From: Actinocrispum wychmicini
GTDB taxonomy: Bacteria; Actinomycetota; Actinomycetes; Mycobacteriales; Pseudonocardiaceae
Reading direction: 5' to 3'
DNA: 64,000 bases
Assembly: GCF_004345645.1 (NCBI RefSeq)
Contig: NZ_SLWS01000003.1
Coordinates: 558,001 to 622,000 of the forward strand
Numbering within the stretch: position 1 is the first letter of the stretch; every line of letters starts with the position of its first letter. Both the position numbers and the translations under genes were made by a program. The notes under the pieces were generated by a model that saw only the letters and a list, made by a program, of their open reading frames with translations, made no database searches and had not been told where the DNA came from. This document shows positions 30,678 through 45,000 of this stretch, piece by piece.

Positions 30678-33600
30678 ATGACGAACGAAGAGAAGTACCT
30701 GGACTACCTCAAGAAGGTCAGCGCGGACCTCCAGCAGACCCGGATCCGGCTGCGGGAACTGGAGGACAAGCAGGCCGAGCCGGTCGCGATCGTCGGCGTC
30801 GGCTGCCGTTATCCCGGCGGGGTGTCGTCACCTGACCACCTGTGGGAGCTGGTCGCCAAGGGCACCGACAGCATCGCCGAGGTCCCGCCGGACCGCGGCT
30901 GGGACGAGACCATGCTCGCCAAGTCGTACGTGCGCGCGGGCGGCTTCCTGGACAGCGCGGCCGACTTCGACGCCGGATTCTTCGGCATTTCCCCCCGCGA
31001 GGCCCTGGCGATGGACCCGCAGCAGCGACTGTTGCTGGAGGTGTCCTGGGAAGCCCTGGAATCGGCCGGGTTGCGAGCCGACTCGTTGCGTGGCTCGCGG
31101 ACCGGTGTGTTCACCGGCGTGATGGGGTCGGACTACGGGTCACGGTCGCGGAACGTGCCGGAAGGCGTCGAAAGCCACCTCGGGATGGGCAACACCGGTA
31201 GCGTCGCGTCCGGCCGGGTGTCGTACCTGCTCGGCTTCGAGGGGCCGGCGGTGACCGTGGACACCGCGTGTTCGTCGTCGCTGGTGGCGTTGCACCTGGC
31301 GTGTCAGGCGGTACGGAACGGCGACTGCTCGTTGGCGTTGGCGTCTGGCGCGACCGTGATGTCCACGCCGAGCCAGTTCGTGGAGTTCAGCCGGCAGGGC
31401 GCGTTGTCCCCGGACGGCAGGTGTCGCGCGTTCGCGGACGCCGCCGACGGCTTCGGCCTCGCCGAAGGCGTCGGCGTCCTGGTGGTGGAGCGGCTGTCGG
31501 ACGCGGACCGGCTCGGCCATCGGGTGCTCGCCGTCGTGCGGGGAAGCGCCGTCAACCAGGATGGCGCGTCGAACGGCTTGACCGCCCCGAACGGCCCCTC
31601 TCAGGAGCGCGTGATCCGCCAGGCGTTGGCGAACGCCCGAATGTCACCATCTGACGTCGATGTGGTGGAGGCGCACGGAACCGGCACCAATCTGGGCGAC
31701 CCCATCGAAGCCCAAGCACTCCTCGCGACCTACGGCCAAAGCCGCGAGCGGCCGTTGTTGCTGGGCTCGGTGAAGTCGAACATCGGCCACACCCAGGCCG
31801 CCGCCGGAGTAGCTGGCGTGATCAAGATGGTGTGGGCGATGCGCCACGGCATCGTGCCTGCGACCCTGCACGTGGACAAGCCCTCCACCCACGTCGAATG
31901 GTCCACAGGCGACCTCTCCCTGGTCACTGCCAACACACCGTGGCCGGACTCAGCCGCCCCCCGCCGAGCCGCGGTGTCCTCCTTCGGCGTCAGCGGCACC
32001 AACGCCCACGTCATCCTCGAGCAACCCCCCGCGGACAACGAAGTCGGCAGCCGCTCCGCACCTTTGACCCCGGTTCCTTGGGTCTTTTCCGCACGGTCGC
32101 CGGCCGCTCTGCGGGGACAGGCCGACCGGCTGCTGTCCGGTGTGGACTCGGATCCGGTCGATGTCGGCTACTCCTTGGTCATGACCCGGTCAGCGTTCGA
32201 GCATCGGGCGGTGGTCGTGTCCGTCGACCCACGGACCACCTTGGCCGCCTTTGTCGCGGGGGAGCCGTCGGCGGAGGTCGTCGACGGCGCGGGATCAGGC
32301 GGGGCTGGTCCGGTGTTCGTGTTCCCGGGGCAGGGTTCGCAGTGGGTGGGGATGGCGTCGGCGTTGCTCGTCGAGAACGAGGTGTTCGCGGCGAGGATGA
32401 GTGAGTGCGCCGCGGCCCTGAAGCCGTTCGTCGACTGGGACCTGCTGGACGTTCTCGCCGATGGGGAGGCACTGGCGCGGGTGGATGTGATCCAGCCGGT
32501 GTTGTGGGCGATGATGGTGTCCTTGGCGGCTGTGTGGGAGTCGTTTGGGGTTCGTCCGGTGGCGGTGGTGGGGCACAGTCAGGGTGAGATCGCTGCGGCT
32601 TGTGTTGCTGGTGCACTGTCTGTTGAGGATGGTGCGTTGGTGGTCGCGTTGCGGTCGCGGGCGATTCGGGTGTTGGCTGGGCGTGGCGGGATGGTCTCGG
32701 TGCCGTTGCCTGAGGCGCGGGTGCGGGAACTGTTCGGACGGGTCTCGGTGGCCGCGGTCAACGGGCCCACGACCACTGTGGTGTCCGGCGATCCCGAAGC
32801 GCTGGACGACCTCATGGCGGAATGCGAACGGTTGGACGTCCGGGCCAAGCGGATCCCGGTCGACTACGCCTCGCACTCGCCGCATGTGGACGCCATCCGC
32901 GACGAACTGCGCACTCTGCTCGCGCCCATTCAGCCACAGCCACCCGAGATCCCGTTCCACTCCACGGTTCCGGGCGACCACGGGCTGCTCGACGCCGGAT
33001 ACTGGTTCACGAACCTCCGCGAGACCGTGAACTTCGCCCCCACGGTGGCGGAGCTGGCCGAGGCGGGTCACACGGTGTTCGTCGAGGTCAGCCCACATCC
33101 CGTGCTCACCATGGCCGTTCAGGACACGATCCAGGACGGCATCGCGGTCGGCACTCTCCGGCGGGACGACGGCGGCACCGACCGCCTGCTGATGTCCCTC
33201 GCGACCGCCTACGTCCACGGCGTGCCGGTCGAATGGGAACGAGCGTTCCAGAATGGCCATCGAGTCGACCTGCCGACGTACGCCTTCCAGCGCGACCGCT
33301 ACTGGCTGCGACCCGAGCACCCGACCGGCGACCTCACCACGGTCGGGCTGCGCGCCGCCGACCACCCGATCCTCGCCGCCGAGGTCGGCCTGGCCGACGA
33401 CAGTGGCCTGGTCCTGACGGGCCGGATCTCCCTGGACACCCATCCGTGGCTGGCCGACCACGCGGTCACGGGCACGGTCCTGGTCCCCGGCGCGGCCCTG
33501 GTGGAATTCGTCCTGCACGCCGGGCAGCGCGTCGGCCTGGCGGCGATCGACGAGCTGACCCTGGAGGCGCCGCTGGTGCTGCCCGAGAACGGCCGGGTCG

Positions 33601-36002
33601 CGGTACAGGTCATCGTCGGCGACCTGGCCGACGGCTACCGGCCCGTCACCGTCCACTCCAGACTGGACGACGGCCCGTGGACGAGGAACGCGACCGGCAC
33701 CCTGACCACCACTGAGACGACCCCCGAGCCGCGAGCCTGGCCGCCGGCGAACGCCGACCACGTTCCAGTGGAAGGCCTCTACGAGCAACTCGCGAACGCC
33801 GGCTACGAGTACGGACCCGCGTTCCAGGGGCTGAAGGCGCTCTGGCGGGACGGCGCGCACACGTACGCCGAGGTCGAACTGCCGGACGACTCCCCGGGCT
33901 TCGGCATCCACCCCGCCCTGCTCGACGCGACCCTGCACGCGAGCGTATACATCATGCTGGGCGGCAGTATCACGGGCAACACCGAGATCCAGCTGCCGTT
34001 CTCCTGGCGGGGCGTGACCTTGCACGCCACAGGCGCGACCGCGCTGCGGGTGCACATCGTGGCCGACGAGAACCACACCTTGACCATCCACCTCACGGAC
34101 ACTGACGGCCAGCCCGTCGCGGACATCGAGGCGTTGGCGTCACGGCCGGTCGCGGCAAGCCAACTCCAGGCCGGACGCAGGAGAAGCGGTTTACTGTATA
34201 CCGTCGACTGGGAACGGTTGTCCACTACGAACGCACGGCCGGGGGCCTGGGCGACGATCGGCTGCGAAGACCCTGATCTGGATACGGTATTCAATCAGCA
34301 CGGGATACAGGTCGAGGCGTTCGCTGACAACCAGGCGTTCCACGACGGGCTCAGCTGGGACGCCCCGGCGCCCGAGGTCGTCCTCGCCTGGTGCCCGCGG
34401 CACACGGGCGATCTCACCGGCCGCGCGCACGCCATCGGCCGGCTCGGCCTGGAGTGGGTGCAGGACTGGCTGGCCGAGGAACGACTCGCCGCCGCCAAAC
34501 TGGTTGTACTGACGAAAGGCGCGGTGAGCCCAGCCGGAGACGTAACCGACCCGGCCGCCGCCACCGTGTGGGGCCTGCTGCGGTCCGCCCAGTCAGAACA
34601 CCCCGGCAAGTTCGTCCTGGCCGACGTCGACGGCGACGCACAGTCGTGGCACGCCCTCGCAGCCGCCCTGACGTCGGACGAGACCCAGTTCGCGGTCCGA
34701 GCCGGGACCGTCCACGTCCCCCGCCTGACGAAGGCCACCCCCACCGAGGCAGTCACCTTCGAGGGCACGGTCCTGATCACCGGCGCGACCGGCACCCTGG
34801 GCTCGCTCGTCGCCAAACACCTCGTCGAGACGCACGGAGTCCGCAGCCTGCTGCTGGCCAGCCGCCGGGGCCTCGCCGCGGAGGGAGCCCCGCAGCTGCG
34901 GGATGAGCTCACGAACCTCGGCGCGGACGTCGAAATCGTGTCGTGCGACCTGGCGGACCGCGCCGCCCTCAAGGAGATCCTGACCGGGCGCGAGGTGCGC
35001 GGAGTCGTGCACGCGGCCGGCGTCCTCGACGACGCCGCCGTCGAATCGCTACGACCCGAACAGCTGACCGAAGTCCTGGCATCCAAAGTAGACGCTGCGG
35101 TCAACCTGCACGAGCTGACCGACGACCTGTCCGTGTTCGTGCTGTTCTCCTCGCTGGCCGGCGTCCTCGGCGGCCCAGGGCAGGCCAACTACGCGGCGGC
35201 GAACAGCTTCCTGGACGCCTTTGCCCAATTCCGCACGGCCAGCGGCCAAGCGGCCACGGCCATCGCGTGGGGCCTGTGGGACCAGACCAGCGAGATGACC
35301 GAACACCTGGACGCGGCAAGCAAAGCCCGCGTCCGCCGCGCCGGAGTCCGGCCGCTGCGGTCGGAGGACGGACTCGCGTTGTTCGACGACGCCCTCGGGA
35401 CGGCGGCCGTCGTCGCCACCCGGCTGGACCTCGCGGCCGACGGGCCGACACCGGGCATCCTGCGGCGACTGGCCGTGAAGCGAACCGCGGCGGCACCAGT
35501 GAGCAGCGGAGACGTGAAGGAACGCCTCGCCGGACTGTCCGAGGGCGAACAGAAAGCCGCGCTGCTCGACCTGGTCCGCGGCCACCTCGCCGCCGTGCTC
35601 GGCTACGAGTCACCAGCCGCCGTCCCGGTCGACCGGGGCTTCCTGGACCTCGGCATCGACTCGCTCACCGCGGTCGAACTGCGCAACCGCCTGAGTACGG
35701 CCACCGGCCTGCGGCTGCCGACCACGTTGATCTTCGACCATCCCAACGCGACCGCGACCGCCGAGTACCTCCGGGTGAGCCTGGGTGTCGGCGCGGCCGG
35801 CGACGACGGGGTGGTCGCCGACCTGGACCGGCTCGCGTCCGCGTTGCGTGACCTGCCGGCCGACGAGGCCGAACGGCTCGGTGTGCTGCCGAGACTGCGG
35901 TCGATGCTGTCCACATGGGACGTCAGATCCGATGTGGACGACCTGGAGTCGGCCACCGAGGACGAGATCTTCGCCATGCTCGACGACGAGTTCGGCAGGT
36001 GA
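30678..36002 (+). CDS. Type I PKS: module 4 (KS-AT-DH-KR-ACP)
   Basis: The single-module protein has 1774 residues. Its N-terminal docking helix begins [22 protein letters not shown] Cys198, methylmalonyl AT (Ser634 in GHSQG, YASH), DH His928 in [10 protein letters not shown] with [12 protein letters not shown] from about 1361 with LDD (B type) and full-length core, ACP Ser1662 in LGIDSL. It adds a methyl-branched unit with a double bond. ATG 30678 has GAGGCG upstream and lies 31 bases after the previous stop; the in-frame extension back to 30435 lies inside the previous gene. Codon 1172 is TTA (34191-34193), in an AT-rich island before the KR part. The C-terminal 60 residues ([19 protein letters not shown]...) are a docking region paired with the next protein's N-terminal helix. 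Confidence 0.95.
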   Translation: MTNEEKYLDYLKKVSADLQQTRIRLRELEDKQAEPVAIVGVGCRYPGGVSSPDHLWELVAKGTDSIAEVPPDRGWDETMLAKSYVRAGGFLDSAADFDAGFFGISPREALAMDPQQRLLLEVSWEALESAGLRADSLRGSRTGVFTGVMGSDYGSRSRNVPEGVESHLGMGNTGSVASGRVSYLLGFEGPAVTVDTACSSSLVALHLACQAVRNGDCSLALASGATVMSTPSQFVEFSRQGALSPDGRCRAFADAADGFGLAEGVGVLVVERLSDADRLGHRVLAVVRGSAVNQDGASNGLTAPNGPSQERVIRQALANARMSPSDVDVVEAHGTGTNLGDPIEAQALLATYGQSRERPLLLGSVKSNIGHTQAAAGVAGVIKMVWAMRHGIVPATLHVDKPSTHVEWSTGDLSLVTANTPWPDSAAPRRAAVSSFGVSGTNAHVILEQPPADNEVGSRSAPLTPVPWVFSARSPAALRGQADRLLSGVDSDPVDVGYSLVMTRSAFEHRAVVVSVDPRTTLAAFVAGEPSAEVVDGAGSGGAGPVFVFPGQGSQWVGMASALLVENEVFAARMSECAAALKPFVDWDLLDVLADGEALARVDVIQPVLWAMMVSLAAVWESFGVRPVAVVGHSQGEIAAACVAGALSVEDGALVVALRSRAIRVLAGRGGMVSVPLPEARVRELFGRVSVAAVNGPTTTVVSGDPEALDDLMAECERLDVRAKRIPVDYASHSPHVDAIRDELRTLLAPIQPQPPEIPFHSTVPGDHGLLDAGYWFTNLRETVNFAPTVAELAEAGHTVFVEVSPHPVLTMAVQDTIQDGIAVGTLRRDDGGTDRLLMSLATAYVHGVPVEWERAFQNGHRVDLPTYAFQRDRYWLRPEHPTGDLTTVGLRAADHPILAAEVGLADDSGLVLTGRISLDTHPWLADHAVTGTVLVPGAALVEFVLHAGQRVGLAAIDELTLEAPLVLPENGRVAVQVIVGDLADGYRPVTVHSRLDDGPWTRNATGTLTTTETTPEPRAWPPANADHVPVEGLYEQLANAGYEYGPAFQGLKALWRDGAHTYAEVELPDDSPGFGIHPALLDATLHASVYIMLGGSITGNTEIQLPFSWRGVTLHATGATALRVHIVADENHTLTIHLTDTDGQPVADIEALASRPVAASQLQAGRRRSGLLYTVDWERLSTTNARPGAWATIGCEDPDLDTVFNQHGIQVEAFADNQAFHDGLSWDAPAPEVVLAWCPRHTGDLTGRAHAIGRLGLEWVQDWLAEERLAAAKLVVLTKGAVSPAGDVTDPAAATVWGLLRSAQSEHPGKFVLADVDGDAQSWHALAAALTSDETQFAVRAGTVHVPRLTKATPTEAVTFEGTVLITGATGTLGSLVAKHLVETHGVRSLLLASRRGLAAEGAPQLRDELTNLGADVEIVSCDLADRAALKEILTGREVRGVVHAAGVLDDAAVESLRPEQLTEVLASKVDAAVNLHELTDDLSVFVLFSSLAGVLGGPGQANYAAANSFLDAFAQFRTASGQAATAIAWGLWDQTSEMTEHLDAASKARVRRAGVRPLRSEDGLALFDDALGTAAVVATRLDLAADGPTPGILRRLAVKRTAAAPVSSGDVKERLAGLSEGEQKAALLDLVRGHLAAVLGYESPAAVPVDRGFLDLGIDSLTAVELRNRLSTATGLRLPTTLIFDHPNATATAEYLRVSLGVGAAGDDGVVADLDRLASALRDLPADEAERLGVLPRLRSMLSTWDVRSDVDDLESATEDEIFAMLDDEFGR
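32310..32390 (+). repeat. 81-base block identical to 27152-27232 (AT of module 3)
   Basis: This is the module 4 partner of the identical AT segment in module 3. Confidence 0.85.
32478..32737 (+). repeat. 260-base near-identical block shared with 27320-27579 (AT of module 3)
   Basis: This is the module 4 partner of the AT patch. It has the same T-ending codon pattern, including the active-site Ser codon AGT in place of the AGC used in modules 1 and 5. Confidence 0.85.
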
Positions 36003-36006
36003 CCCG

Positions 36007-39000
36007 ATGGCCGACGAAGAGAAGTACCTGCAGTACCTGAAGAAGGCCACCGCGGAGCTGCGGGAGGCCCGGGGCCGGCTACGGGAGGTGGAGGACCAGC
36101 GGACCGAGCCGGTCGCGATCGTCGGCATGGGCTGCCGGTTCCCGGGCGGCGTCGGGTCGCCGGACCAACTGTGGGACCTGGTCACCGCGGGCGGGGACGC
36201 GATCTCTGGCGTACCCGCCGACCGCGGCTGGGACTTCGACAGCCACTACGACCCCGACCCGGACGCGGCCGGCAAGTCGTACGTGCGCGCCGGCGGCTTC
36301 CTGGACGACGTCGCCGCGTTCGACGCCGGCTTCTTCGGCATCTCACCCCGGGAAGCCCTGGCCATGGACCCGCAGCAGCGACTGTTGCTGGAGGTGTCGT
36401 GGGAGGCCCTGGAAGCGGCCGGGTTCTCCGCCGACACCCTGCGCGGCACCCAGACCGGTGTGTTCGTCGGCTCGGTGGCCCCGGACTACGGGCCGCGAAT
36501 GCACGAAGGCACCGCCGAAACCGCCGGATACCTGGTCACCGGCATGGCGACGAGCGTCGTCTCCGGGCGGATCGCGTACGCGCTGGGACTGGAGGGAACG
36601 GCGTTCACGGTCGACACGGCGTGCTCGTCGTCGTTGGTGGCATTGCACCTGGCGTGCCAGTCGCTGCGTCAGGGCGAGTGCTCGCTGGCGTTGGCCGGCG
36701 GCGTCGCGGTCATGTCCGCGCCTGGGCTGTTCGTGGAGTTCAGCAAGCAAGGCGCGCTGTCACCGGACGGCCGCTGCCGTGCGTTCTCCGCGTCCGCCAA
36801 CGGGTTTGGCTTGGGCGAAGGTGTGGGCGCGGTGGTGTTGGAGCGGCTGTCCGACGCGCAACGCCGCGGTCACCAGGTGTTGGCCGTGGTGCGGGGGAGC
36901 GCGGTCAACCAGGACGGCGCGAGCAGTGGCCTGACCGCGCCGAACGGCCCGTCGCAGGAGCGCGTGATCCGCCAGGCACTGGCGAACGCCCGAATGTCAA
37001 CGTCCGACGTCGACGTGGTGGAGGCGCACGGAACCGGCACCAACCTGGGCGACCCCATCGAAGCCCAGGCGCTCCTCGCGACCTATGGCCAAAGCCGCGA
37101 GCGGCCGTTGTTGTTGGGCTCGGTGAAGTCGAACATCGGGCACGCGCAGGCCGCCGCCGGCGTGGCCGGCGTGATCAAGATGGTCCTGGGCATGCGGCAC
37201 GGCGTGGTGCCGGCGACCCTGCACGTGGACGCGCCGTCACCGCACGTCGACTGGTCGGCGGGGTCCGTCGAACTGCCCACCGAAGCCGTTTCCTGGCCGG
37301 ACACCGGACGGCCACGGCGGGCCGGCGTGTCGTCGTTCGGCGTCAGCGGGACCAACGCGCACGTGATCCTGGAACAAGCGCCACTGCTTGAGGACCAGCC
37401 CGCCGCGCCCCAGACCGGTGTGGTGCCGTGGATACTGTCTGCGAAGTCCTCTTCCGCATTGCGTGCACAGGCCGGACGCCTGCTGTCCCATGTGGACTCC
37501 CGGCCGGACCTGCGCCCGGCGGACGTGGCGTTCTCGCTGGTCGCGACCAGGTCGGTGTTCGACCACCGCGCGGTCGTCGTGTCCGCCGACCCGCGGACCG
37601 CGTTGGCCGGCTTCGTCGCGGACGACCCGACCGCGGACGTCACCGTCGGGGTGGCTCCGGCCGGCAACGGCCCGGTGTTCGTGTTCCCCGGCCAGGGTTC
37701 GCAGTGGATCGGGATGGCGGCGGCGCTGCTCGCCGAGAACGAGGCGTTCGCCCAGCGGATGACCGAATGCCAGGAGGCATTGCGGCCGCACGTCGACTGG
37801 TCCCTGCTGGACGTCCTCGATGACGAGGACACGCTCAGTCGGGTGGACGTGATCCAGCCGGTGCTGTGGGCGGCGATGGTGTCCCTCGCCGCGGTCTGGG
37901 AGTCGTTCGGAGTCCGCCCGGCCGCGGTCGTCGGGCACAGCCAGGGCGAGATCGCGGCGGCCTGTGTGGCCGGGGCGCTGTCCCTGGCGGACGGCGCACT
38001 GGTGGTGGCGCGTCGATCCCAGGCGTTGCGCGTGCTGGCTGGACAAGGCGGCATGGTCTCGGTGCCGTTGCCCGAGGCGCGGGTGCGCGAACTGTTCGGC
38101 CAGGTGGCGGTCGCGGCGGTGAACGGGCCGTCGGCGACAGTCGTGGCCGGAGATCCAGGCGCGCTGGACGACGTGTTGGCCGAGTGCGAACGAATGGACG
38201 TCCGGGCCAAGCGGATCCCGGTGGACTACGCCTCGCACTCACCGCACGTGGACGCCATCCGCGACGAACTGCTCACCCTGCTCGCGCCCATCCGCCCACA
38301 GCGGCCGGCGATTCCCTTCCATTCCACCGTTCCCGGTGACCACGGCCTGTTGGACGCCGGCTACTGGTTCACCAACCTGCGGCAGACCGTGAACTTCGCT
38401 CCGACCGTGCAGCGGCTGGCCGGCAGCCACCGGGTGTTCGTCGAGGTCAGCCCGCACCCGGTGCTCACCGCCGCCGTGCAGGACACGCTGGCCGACGGCA
38501 TGGCGATCGGCACCCTGCGGCGCGACGACGGCGGAATGGCCCGGTTCCTGACGTCCGCGGCCGAGGCACACGTGCACGGTGTGGCCATTGAATGGGAACG
38601 AGCGTTCCAGAATGTCCGTCGGGTCGAGCTGCCCACGTACGCGTTCCAACGCGACCGGTATTGGCTCAGCCCCTACGCCGGCGGCGGCGACCCGGCCCGG
38701 CTGGGTCTCGGCCAAGTGCGGCACCCCATGCTGGGCGCCGTGGTGACGTTGTCCGACTCGGGCAGCCTGCTCATCACCGGCCGGATATCCCTGTCCACCC
38801 ATCCCTGGCTGGCCGACCACGCTGTGCTGGGAACGGTCCTGGTGCCCGGTGCCGGCCTGCTGGAACTGGCGCTGTACGCCGCGCACGAGGCCGACTGCGC
38901 CGGTGTCGAAGAGTTGACGCTGGCAGCCCCGCTCGTGCTGTCCGGGGAAACCGCGCTCCAGATGTTCGTCGACCGACCGGACGACACCGGGCGGCGCGTG

Positions 39001-42000
39001 TTCCGGCTGTACTCCCGGGCCGACGGGCAGCCGTGGACCCAGAACGCCTCCGGCACCCTCACGCACACCGCGCCGCCGGCCGACGACCTCACCCAGTGGC
39101 CCCCATCTGACGCCGAACCCCTTGCCACGGAAGGACTGTACGAACGGCTCGGCGACGCGGGCTACCACTACGGGCCGACGTTCCGTGGACTGCGCGCCGC
39201 GTGGCGGCGTGGCGGCGAAACCTACGCCGAAGTCGTCCTCCCGGACGACCCCGGCCAGTACGGCATCCATCCGGCCCTGCTCGATGCCGCCCTGCACGCC
39301 GCGTTGGCCGGCGCCGACTGGCAGGCCGACGGGCTACGACTGCCGTTCTCCTGGCGTGACGCGACCTTGTTCGCCAGTGGCGCGACCGCGGTCCGGGTGC
39401 GGCTCACGCGAACCGGCGACGACGCCATGTCCGTCCTGCTGGCGGACGCCAGCGGCCGGCCCGTCGTGTCGATCGGCTCACTCGTCGGCCGGCCCGTGTC
39501 GCCTGAGCAACTCCCGCGCGCCCAATCCCATTCGCTCTACTGTATGGAGTGGACAGAGCGGCCGGCGCCCCCGGGCGAAGCCGACGACGTCACCGTGTCC
39601 CGGATCGGCACCGAGCCGGGAGCCGTCCACCGAGGCCTCGATCTCGTGCAGTCCTGGCTCGCCGAGGACCGACCCGGCCGCCTCGCGGTGGTCACCACGT
39701 TAGCGGTCGCGGACGACGTCACGCATCTTGAAGGCGCCGCTGTCTGGGGCCTGCTGCGTTCGGCGCAGTCCGAGAATCCGGACCGGTTCATCCTGGTTGA
39801 TGTCGACGGTATGCAGTCTTCCGAAGCGGCCCTGCCTGCGGCGTTGGCCCTCGGCGAACCGCAACTCGCCATCAGGTCCGGAACCATCCGCGTCCCCCGC
39901 CTAACCAAAGCCTTGGCCGGTCTTCAAGACCCACCAACCCTGGCGGCTACCGTCTCCAACGACCGCCAACCGGGGTTCGGACCAGGCGGGACAGTTCTGC
40001 TCACTGGTGCGACCGGGGCCTTGGGCGCCTTGGTGGCCCGCCATCTGGTGACCACACACGGTGTCCGGCACCTGGTGCTCCTCAGCCGCAGCGGCCTCGC
40101 CGCGACAGGTGCCCCGGAACTGCGCGACGAACTGACCGAACTCGGCGCCACTGTCACGATCGAAGCGTGCGACGCCGCGGATCGGGCAGCGCTCGCGGAC
40201 GTCCTGTCTCGAATCGGCAGATTGGATGCAGTATTCCACGCTGCCGGTGTACTCGACGATGGCATGCTGACCGCGTTGACCCCTGAACGTCTGGACAAAG
40301 TCCTGGCGCCCAAAGCCGTCGCCGCGATGAACCTGCACGAACTCACGCACGACCTATCCGCGTTCGTGCTGTTCTCGTCGGCCGCCGGTGTCCTTGGCGC
40401 GCCGGGCCAAGCGAACTACGCGGCAGCCAACGGGTTCCTGGACGCGCTCGCCCAGTATCGCGTCGCGCAGGGCCTTCCGGGCACGTCGATCGCGTGGGGC
40501 CTGTGGGCACAGGACAGCGGCATGACCGGCCGCCTCGGTGACACGGACCGGTCGCGGCTCGCCCGAGGCGGTCTCGTCGCGTTGCCGACCGACGAAGCCC
40601 TCGCACTGCTGGACGCCGCCATCGCCTCGCAACGGCCGCAGGTCGTCGCGGCCCGACTGAATTTCCAGGCACTGCGCGAGCAGGCCGCGAACGGAACCAT
40701 GGCCCCGCCACTGCGCGGCCTGGTCCGTGCCCCGCTGCGCACGGCGGCGGCTGAGGACCGGTCCGACCTGGCGCGGAAACTGGCCGGACTGACCCCGGAC
40801 GAACAAGACTTGGAACTCACCGAACTCGTCCGTTCGCACGCCGCCGCAGTCCTCGGGCACGGCTCCACTGACACCGTCCCCGCCGAGAGGGCGTTCCGCG
40901 AGCTGGGATTCGACTCGCTCACCGCCGTCGAACTCCGCAACCGGCTCAACAGCGCTACCGGGCTGCGACTGCCCGCGACCGTCACCTTCGACCACCCGAA
41001 CGCGACCGCCCTGGCGGTGTACATCCGCGGCCAGTTGACCGTTGGGTCAGCCACCCCGCGCGCGCCGCGAACCACGGCGACACCGGTCGACGAGCCGATC
41101 GCGATCGTGGGCATGGCCTGCCGGTACCCCGGCGGCGTACACACCCCGGACCAACTGTGGGACCTGGTCGTCGGCGAAACCGACGCCATGTCGACGTTCC
41201 CCGTCGACCGCGGCTGGACCGTCGACGCGTTGCCCGGCCCGGACGGCTCACCCGTGACCCACGCGGCCGTCGGCGGATTCCTGTACGACGTCGCCGACTT
41301 CGACCCCGGCTTCTTCGGCGTGTCCCCGCGTGAGGCGACCGCGATGGACCCTCAGCAGCGCCTGTTGCTCGAAGTCTGCTGGGAAGCCGTGGAACGCGCG
41401 GGAATCCCACCGCACTCCCTGCGCGGCACCCCGACCGGTGTGTTCGCCGGGGTGATGTACCACGACTACGGCCGGTCCGGCGGTGACGACCCGTACCTGG
41501 TCACCGGCAACACAGGCAGTGTGGCGTCCGGCCGCGTGTCGTACGCGTTCGGCCTGGAGGGACCGGCGATCACGGTGGACACGGCGTGTTCGTCGTCCCT
41601 GGTCGCGCTGCATCTGGCGTGCCAGGCCCTACGCAACGGCGACTGCACACTCGCCCTGGCCGGCGGCGTGACCGTGATGTCCACGCCGGAAATGCTGGTC
41701 GAGTTCAGCCGCCAAGGCGGGCTCGCCGCGGACGGCCGGTGCAAGGCGTTCTCAGCCGACGCGGACGGCACTGGCTTCTCCGAAGGCATCGGCATCGTGC
41801 TGGTCGAGCGGCTGTCCGACGCCCACCGAAACGGCCACGACGTGCTCGCCGTGGTCCGTGGCACCGCGGTGAACCAGGACGGCGCGTCGAACGGGTTGAC
41901 CGCGCCGAACGGCCCGTCCCAAGAGCGGGTCATCCTGCAGGCGCTGGCGAACGCCCGAATGTCAACATCTGACATCGACGTGGTGGAGGCGCACGGAACA

Positions 42001-45000
42001 GGGACCACGCTAGGCGACCCGATCGAAGCCCAGGCCCTGCTCGCGACCTACGGCCAGGACCGCGAGCGGCCACTGCTGCTGGGCACGGTGAAGTCGAACA
42101 TCGGCCACACCCAAGCCGCCGCCGGCATGGCCGGAGTGATGAAGATGGTCCTGGCCATGCGCGACGGCACGGTACCCAGGACCCTGCACGTGAACGCTCC
42201 CTCCCCGCACGTGGACTGGTCCACGGGCTCGGTCTCCCTGGTCACCGCGAACACCCCATGGCCAGAAACCGGCCGCCCTCGTCGCGCAGGGGTCTCGTCC
42301 TTCGGCGTCAGCGGCACCAACGCCCACGTCATCCTCGAGCAACCGCCCGCGGACAACGAAGTCGGCAGCCGTTCCGGACCTCCGACCCCGGTTCCTTGGG
42401 TCCTTTCCGCACGGTCCGCGGCCGCGCTTCGTGACCAGGCTGAGCGCCTGTTGGCCCACCTGAGCGACCAAGAGCCCGTCGACGTCGGGTTCTCGCTCGC
42501 CACCGGTAGGTCCACTTTGGAGCATCGGGCCGTGATGGTCGGCGCGGAGTTGGCGGACTTCCGGGACGGGCTGGCCGCGGTGGCCGACAACGCCGGCACG
42601 TACACGGACCTCGGCGGCCGGACCGCGTTCCTGTTCTCCGGCCAGGGCTCGCAACGGTTGGGCATGGGCAGGGACCTGTGCGCCCGATACTCCCGCTACG
42701 CCCAGACCTTCGACGAGATCTGCGACCAGTTCGAGCTGGGCAGGCCGCTGAAGGACGTCGTGTTCGGCGACGATCCCGAGGTGCTCGGCCAGACGATGTT
42801 CACGCAGGCCGCGCTGTTCGCCGTCGAAGTCGCCTTGTTCCGGCTGCTCGACCACTGGGGTGTCCGACCGGACTACCTAGCGGGCCATTCCGTCGGTGAA
42901 CTGGCCGCCGCCCATGTCGCCGGCGTGCTGTCCCTCGAAGACGCCTGTCGGCTGGTCGCCGCCCGGGGCCGCCTGATCCAGGCGCTGCCACCGGGCGGGG
43001 CCATGATCGCCGTCCAGGCCGCCGAGCACGAGATCCCGCTGACCGGGCCGGACGTGGTGATCGCGGCCGTCAACGGACCGAAGTCCGTGGTGCTCTCCGG
43101 CGACGAGGACGCTGTTGTCGAACTCGCGGCCACCCTCGGCCGCAGAACGAAACGGCTGCAGGTGAGCCACGCGTTCCACTCGCCCCGGATGGAGCCGATG
43201 CTGGCGGAGTTCGCGGAAGTGGCGGCCGGGCTCACCTACCACGAACCGCGGATACCCCTGGTCTCCAACGTCACAGGCGGCCTGGGCGAGGACGTCGCCA
43301 ACGCCGAGTACTGGGTGCGGCACGTCCGCCAGCCAGTCCGGTTCGCCGACGGTGTCAACGCGCTCGCGGCGGCCGGTGTCCGTCGTTTCCTGGAGGTCGG
43401 CCCGTCGGGTGCGCTCACGTCGATGGTCCGCGAGTGCCTCCCTGACGCGGCGGCCATCCCGACCATGCGCCCCAACCGTTCCGAAGAACGGACGCTCGTC
43501 TCCGCCGTCGCCGAACTACACGTCCGCGGCGGCCGCGTCGACCTGCCGTCCCTGTACCCCGGCGCACGACGAGTCGACCTGCCCACGTACGCGTTCCAAC
43601 ACTCTCGCTACTGGCTGGACGCCCGCCCACCCGTCGACGCCCCAGCGCTTGGACTTGAACCGGCCGGTCACCCGTTGCTCGGTGCGGTGGTGACCTTGCC
43701 GGACGACAAGGGTCTACTGTTGACCGGTCGACTGTCTACAGTCAACCATCCGTGGCTGGCCGACCATACCGTCCTCGGGACGACCATCGCCCCCGGCGCG
43801 CTGCTGGTCGAGCTGGCGATCCACGCCGGCGAACTGGTCGGCTGCCCGCTGCTGACCGAGCTGACCACGCAGGCCCCACTGAGTCTCCCGCTCGCTGTCC
43901 GGGTGTCCGTCGGTCCGCCGGACGACAACGGCAGGCGTCCGCTGACCATCGACTCGGACGTCCGGCACGCGACCGGAACCCTGTCGCCGCCCGACGAAAC
44001 GCTGCCTGAATTCCCCCGGATCTGGCCGACCGTAGACAGTATGGACATCGACGGCCTCTACGAGAGACTGGCCGAAACGGGTCTCGACTACGGCCCCGCG
44101 TTCCAAGGCCTGCGGGCGGCCTGGCGGCACGGCGACCAGACGTTCGCCGAAGTCGAACTGCCCACCGGGCTGACCACCGACCAGTACGGAATCCATCCCG
44201 CGCTGCTCGACGCGGCATTGCACCCGTTGTTGCTGGAGGCCCGCACCGACCAGGTGTGGGTGCCGTTCGCCTGGTCTGACGTGGCCGTGTACGAGCCAGG
44301 TGCGCGGGCCGCGAGGGTCGCGTTGACCGTGTCGGGTGACAGCATGTCCGTCCTGCTGGCGGATCAGAACGGCCGGCTGGTCGCGTCGGTCGGTTCCCTG
44401 ACCGGTCGGCCGGTGTCAGCGGGTCAGCTGCGAGGTGCCCGAGCGGCACTGTCCGGTGTGGACTGGGTGCCCGTCAAGGCATCAGCGTCCGCACCGGAAA
44501 CGGTCGTGCATACAGTCGACGGCGACGATGTGCACGACACCTTGCATCGCACGCTGGCCGCAGCCCAAGAGTGGCTGGCCAATGGTCGGCCGGCCCGCCT
44601 GGCGTTCGTGACCCACGGCGTGGCAGCGGGGGAGAACCCGGCCGGCGCGGCCGTGTGGGGCCTGATCCGGTCGGCGCAGGCTGAGCATCCCGGCCGGTTC
44701 GCCCTCATCGACGTCGACGACGATCAAGCGATACCGACATGCGACGAACCTCAGGTCGCCGTGCGAGCAGGCACCCTGCTCGTGCCGAAGGTGACACCTC
44801 GCCAGCCGGTCACGGCGACACCGGACTTCGGCGACGGCACGGTCCTCATCACCGGAGCAACCGGCGCGCTCGGTCGTCTCGTCGCACGGCACCTGGCCGA
44901 ACGGGAACTCCTCCTGGTGAGCCGGAGCGGGCCGACCGACGAAGTCCCGGACGCAGTCGCCTGTGACGTGTCCGACCGGACCGCGCTGGCGGCGTTGATC

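Noticed and set aside
27152-32737. Repeated AT blocks as a mobile element
   Set aside because: They are internal to homologous AT coding sequence without transposase or terminal repeats; duplication or conversion explains them.
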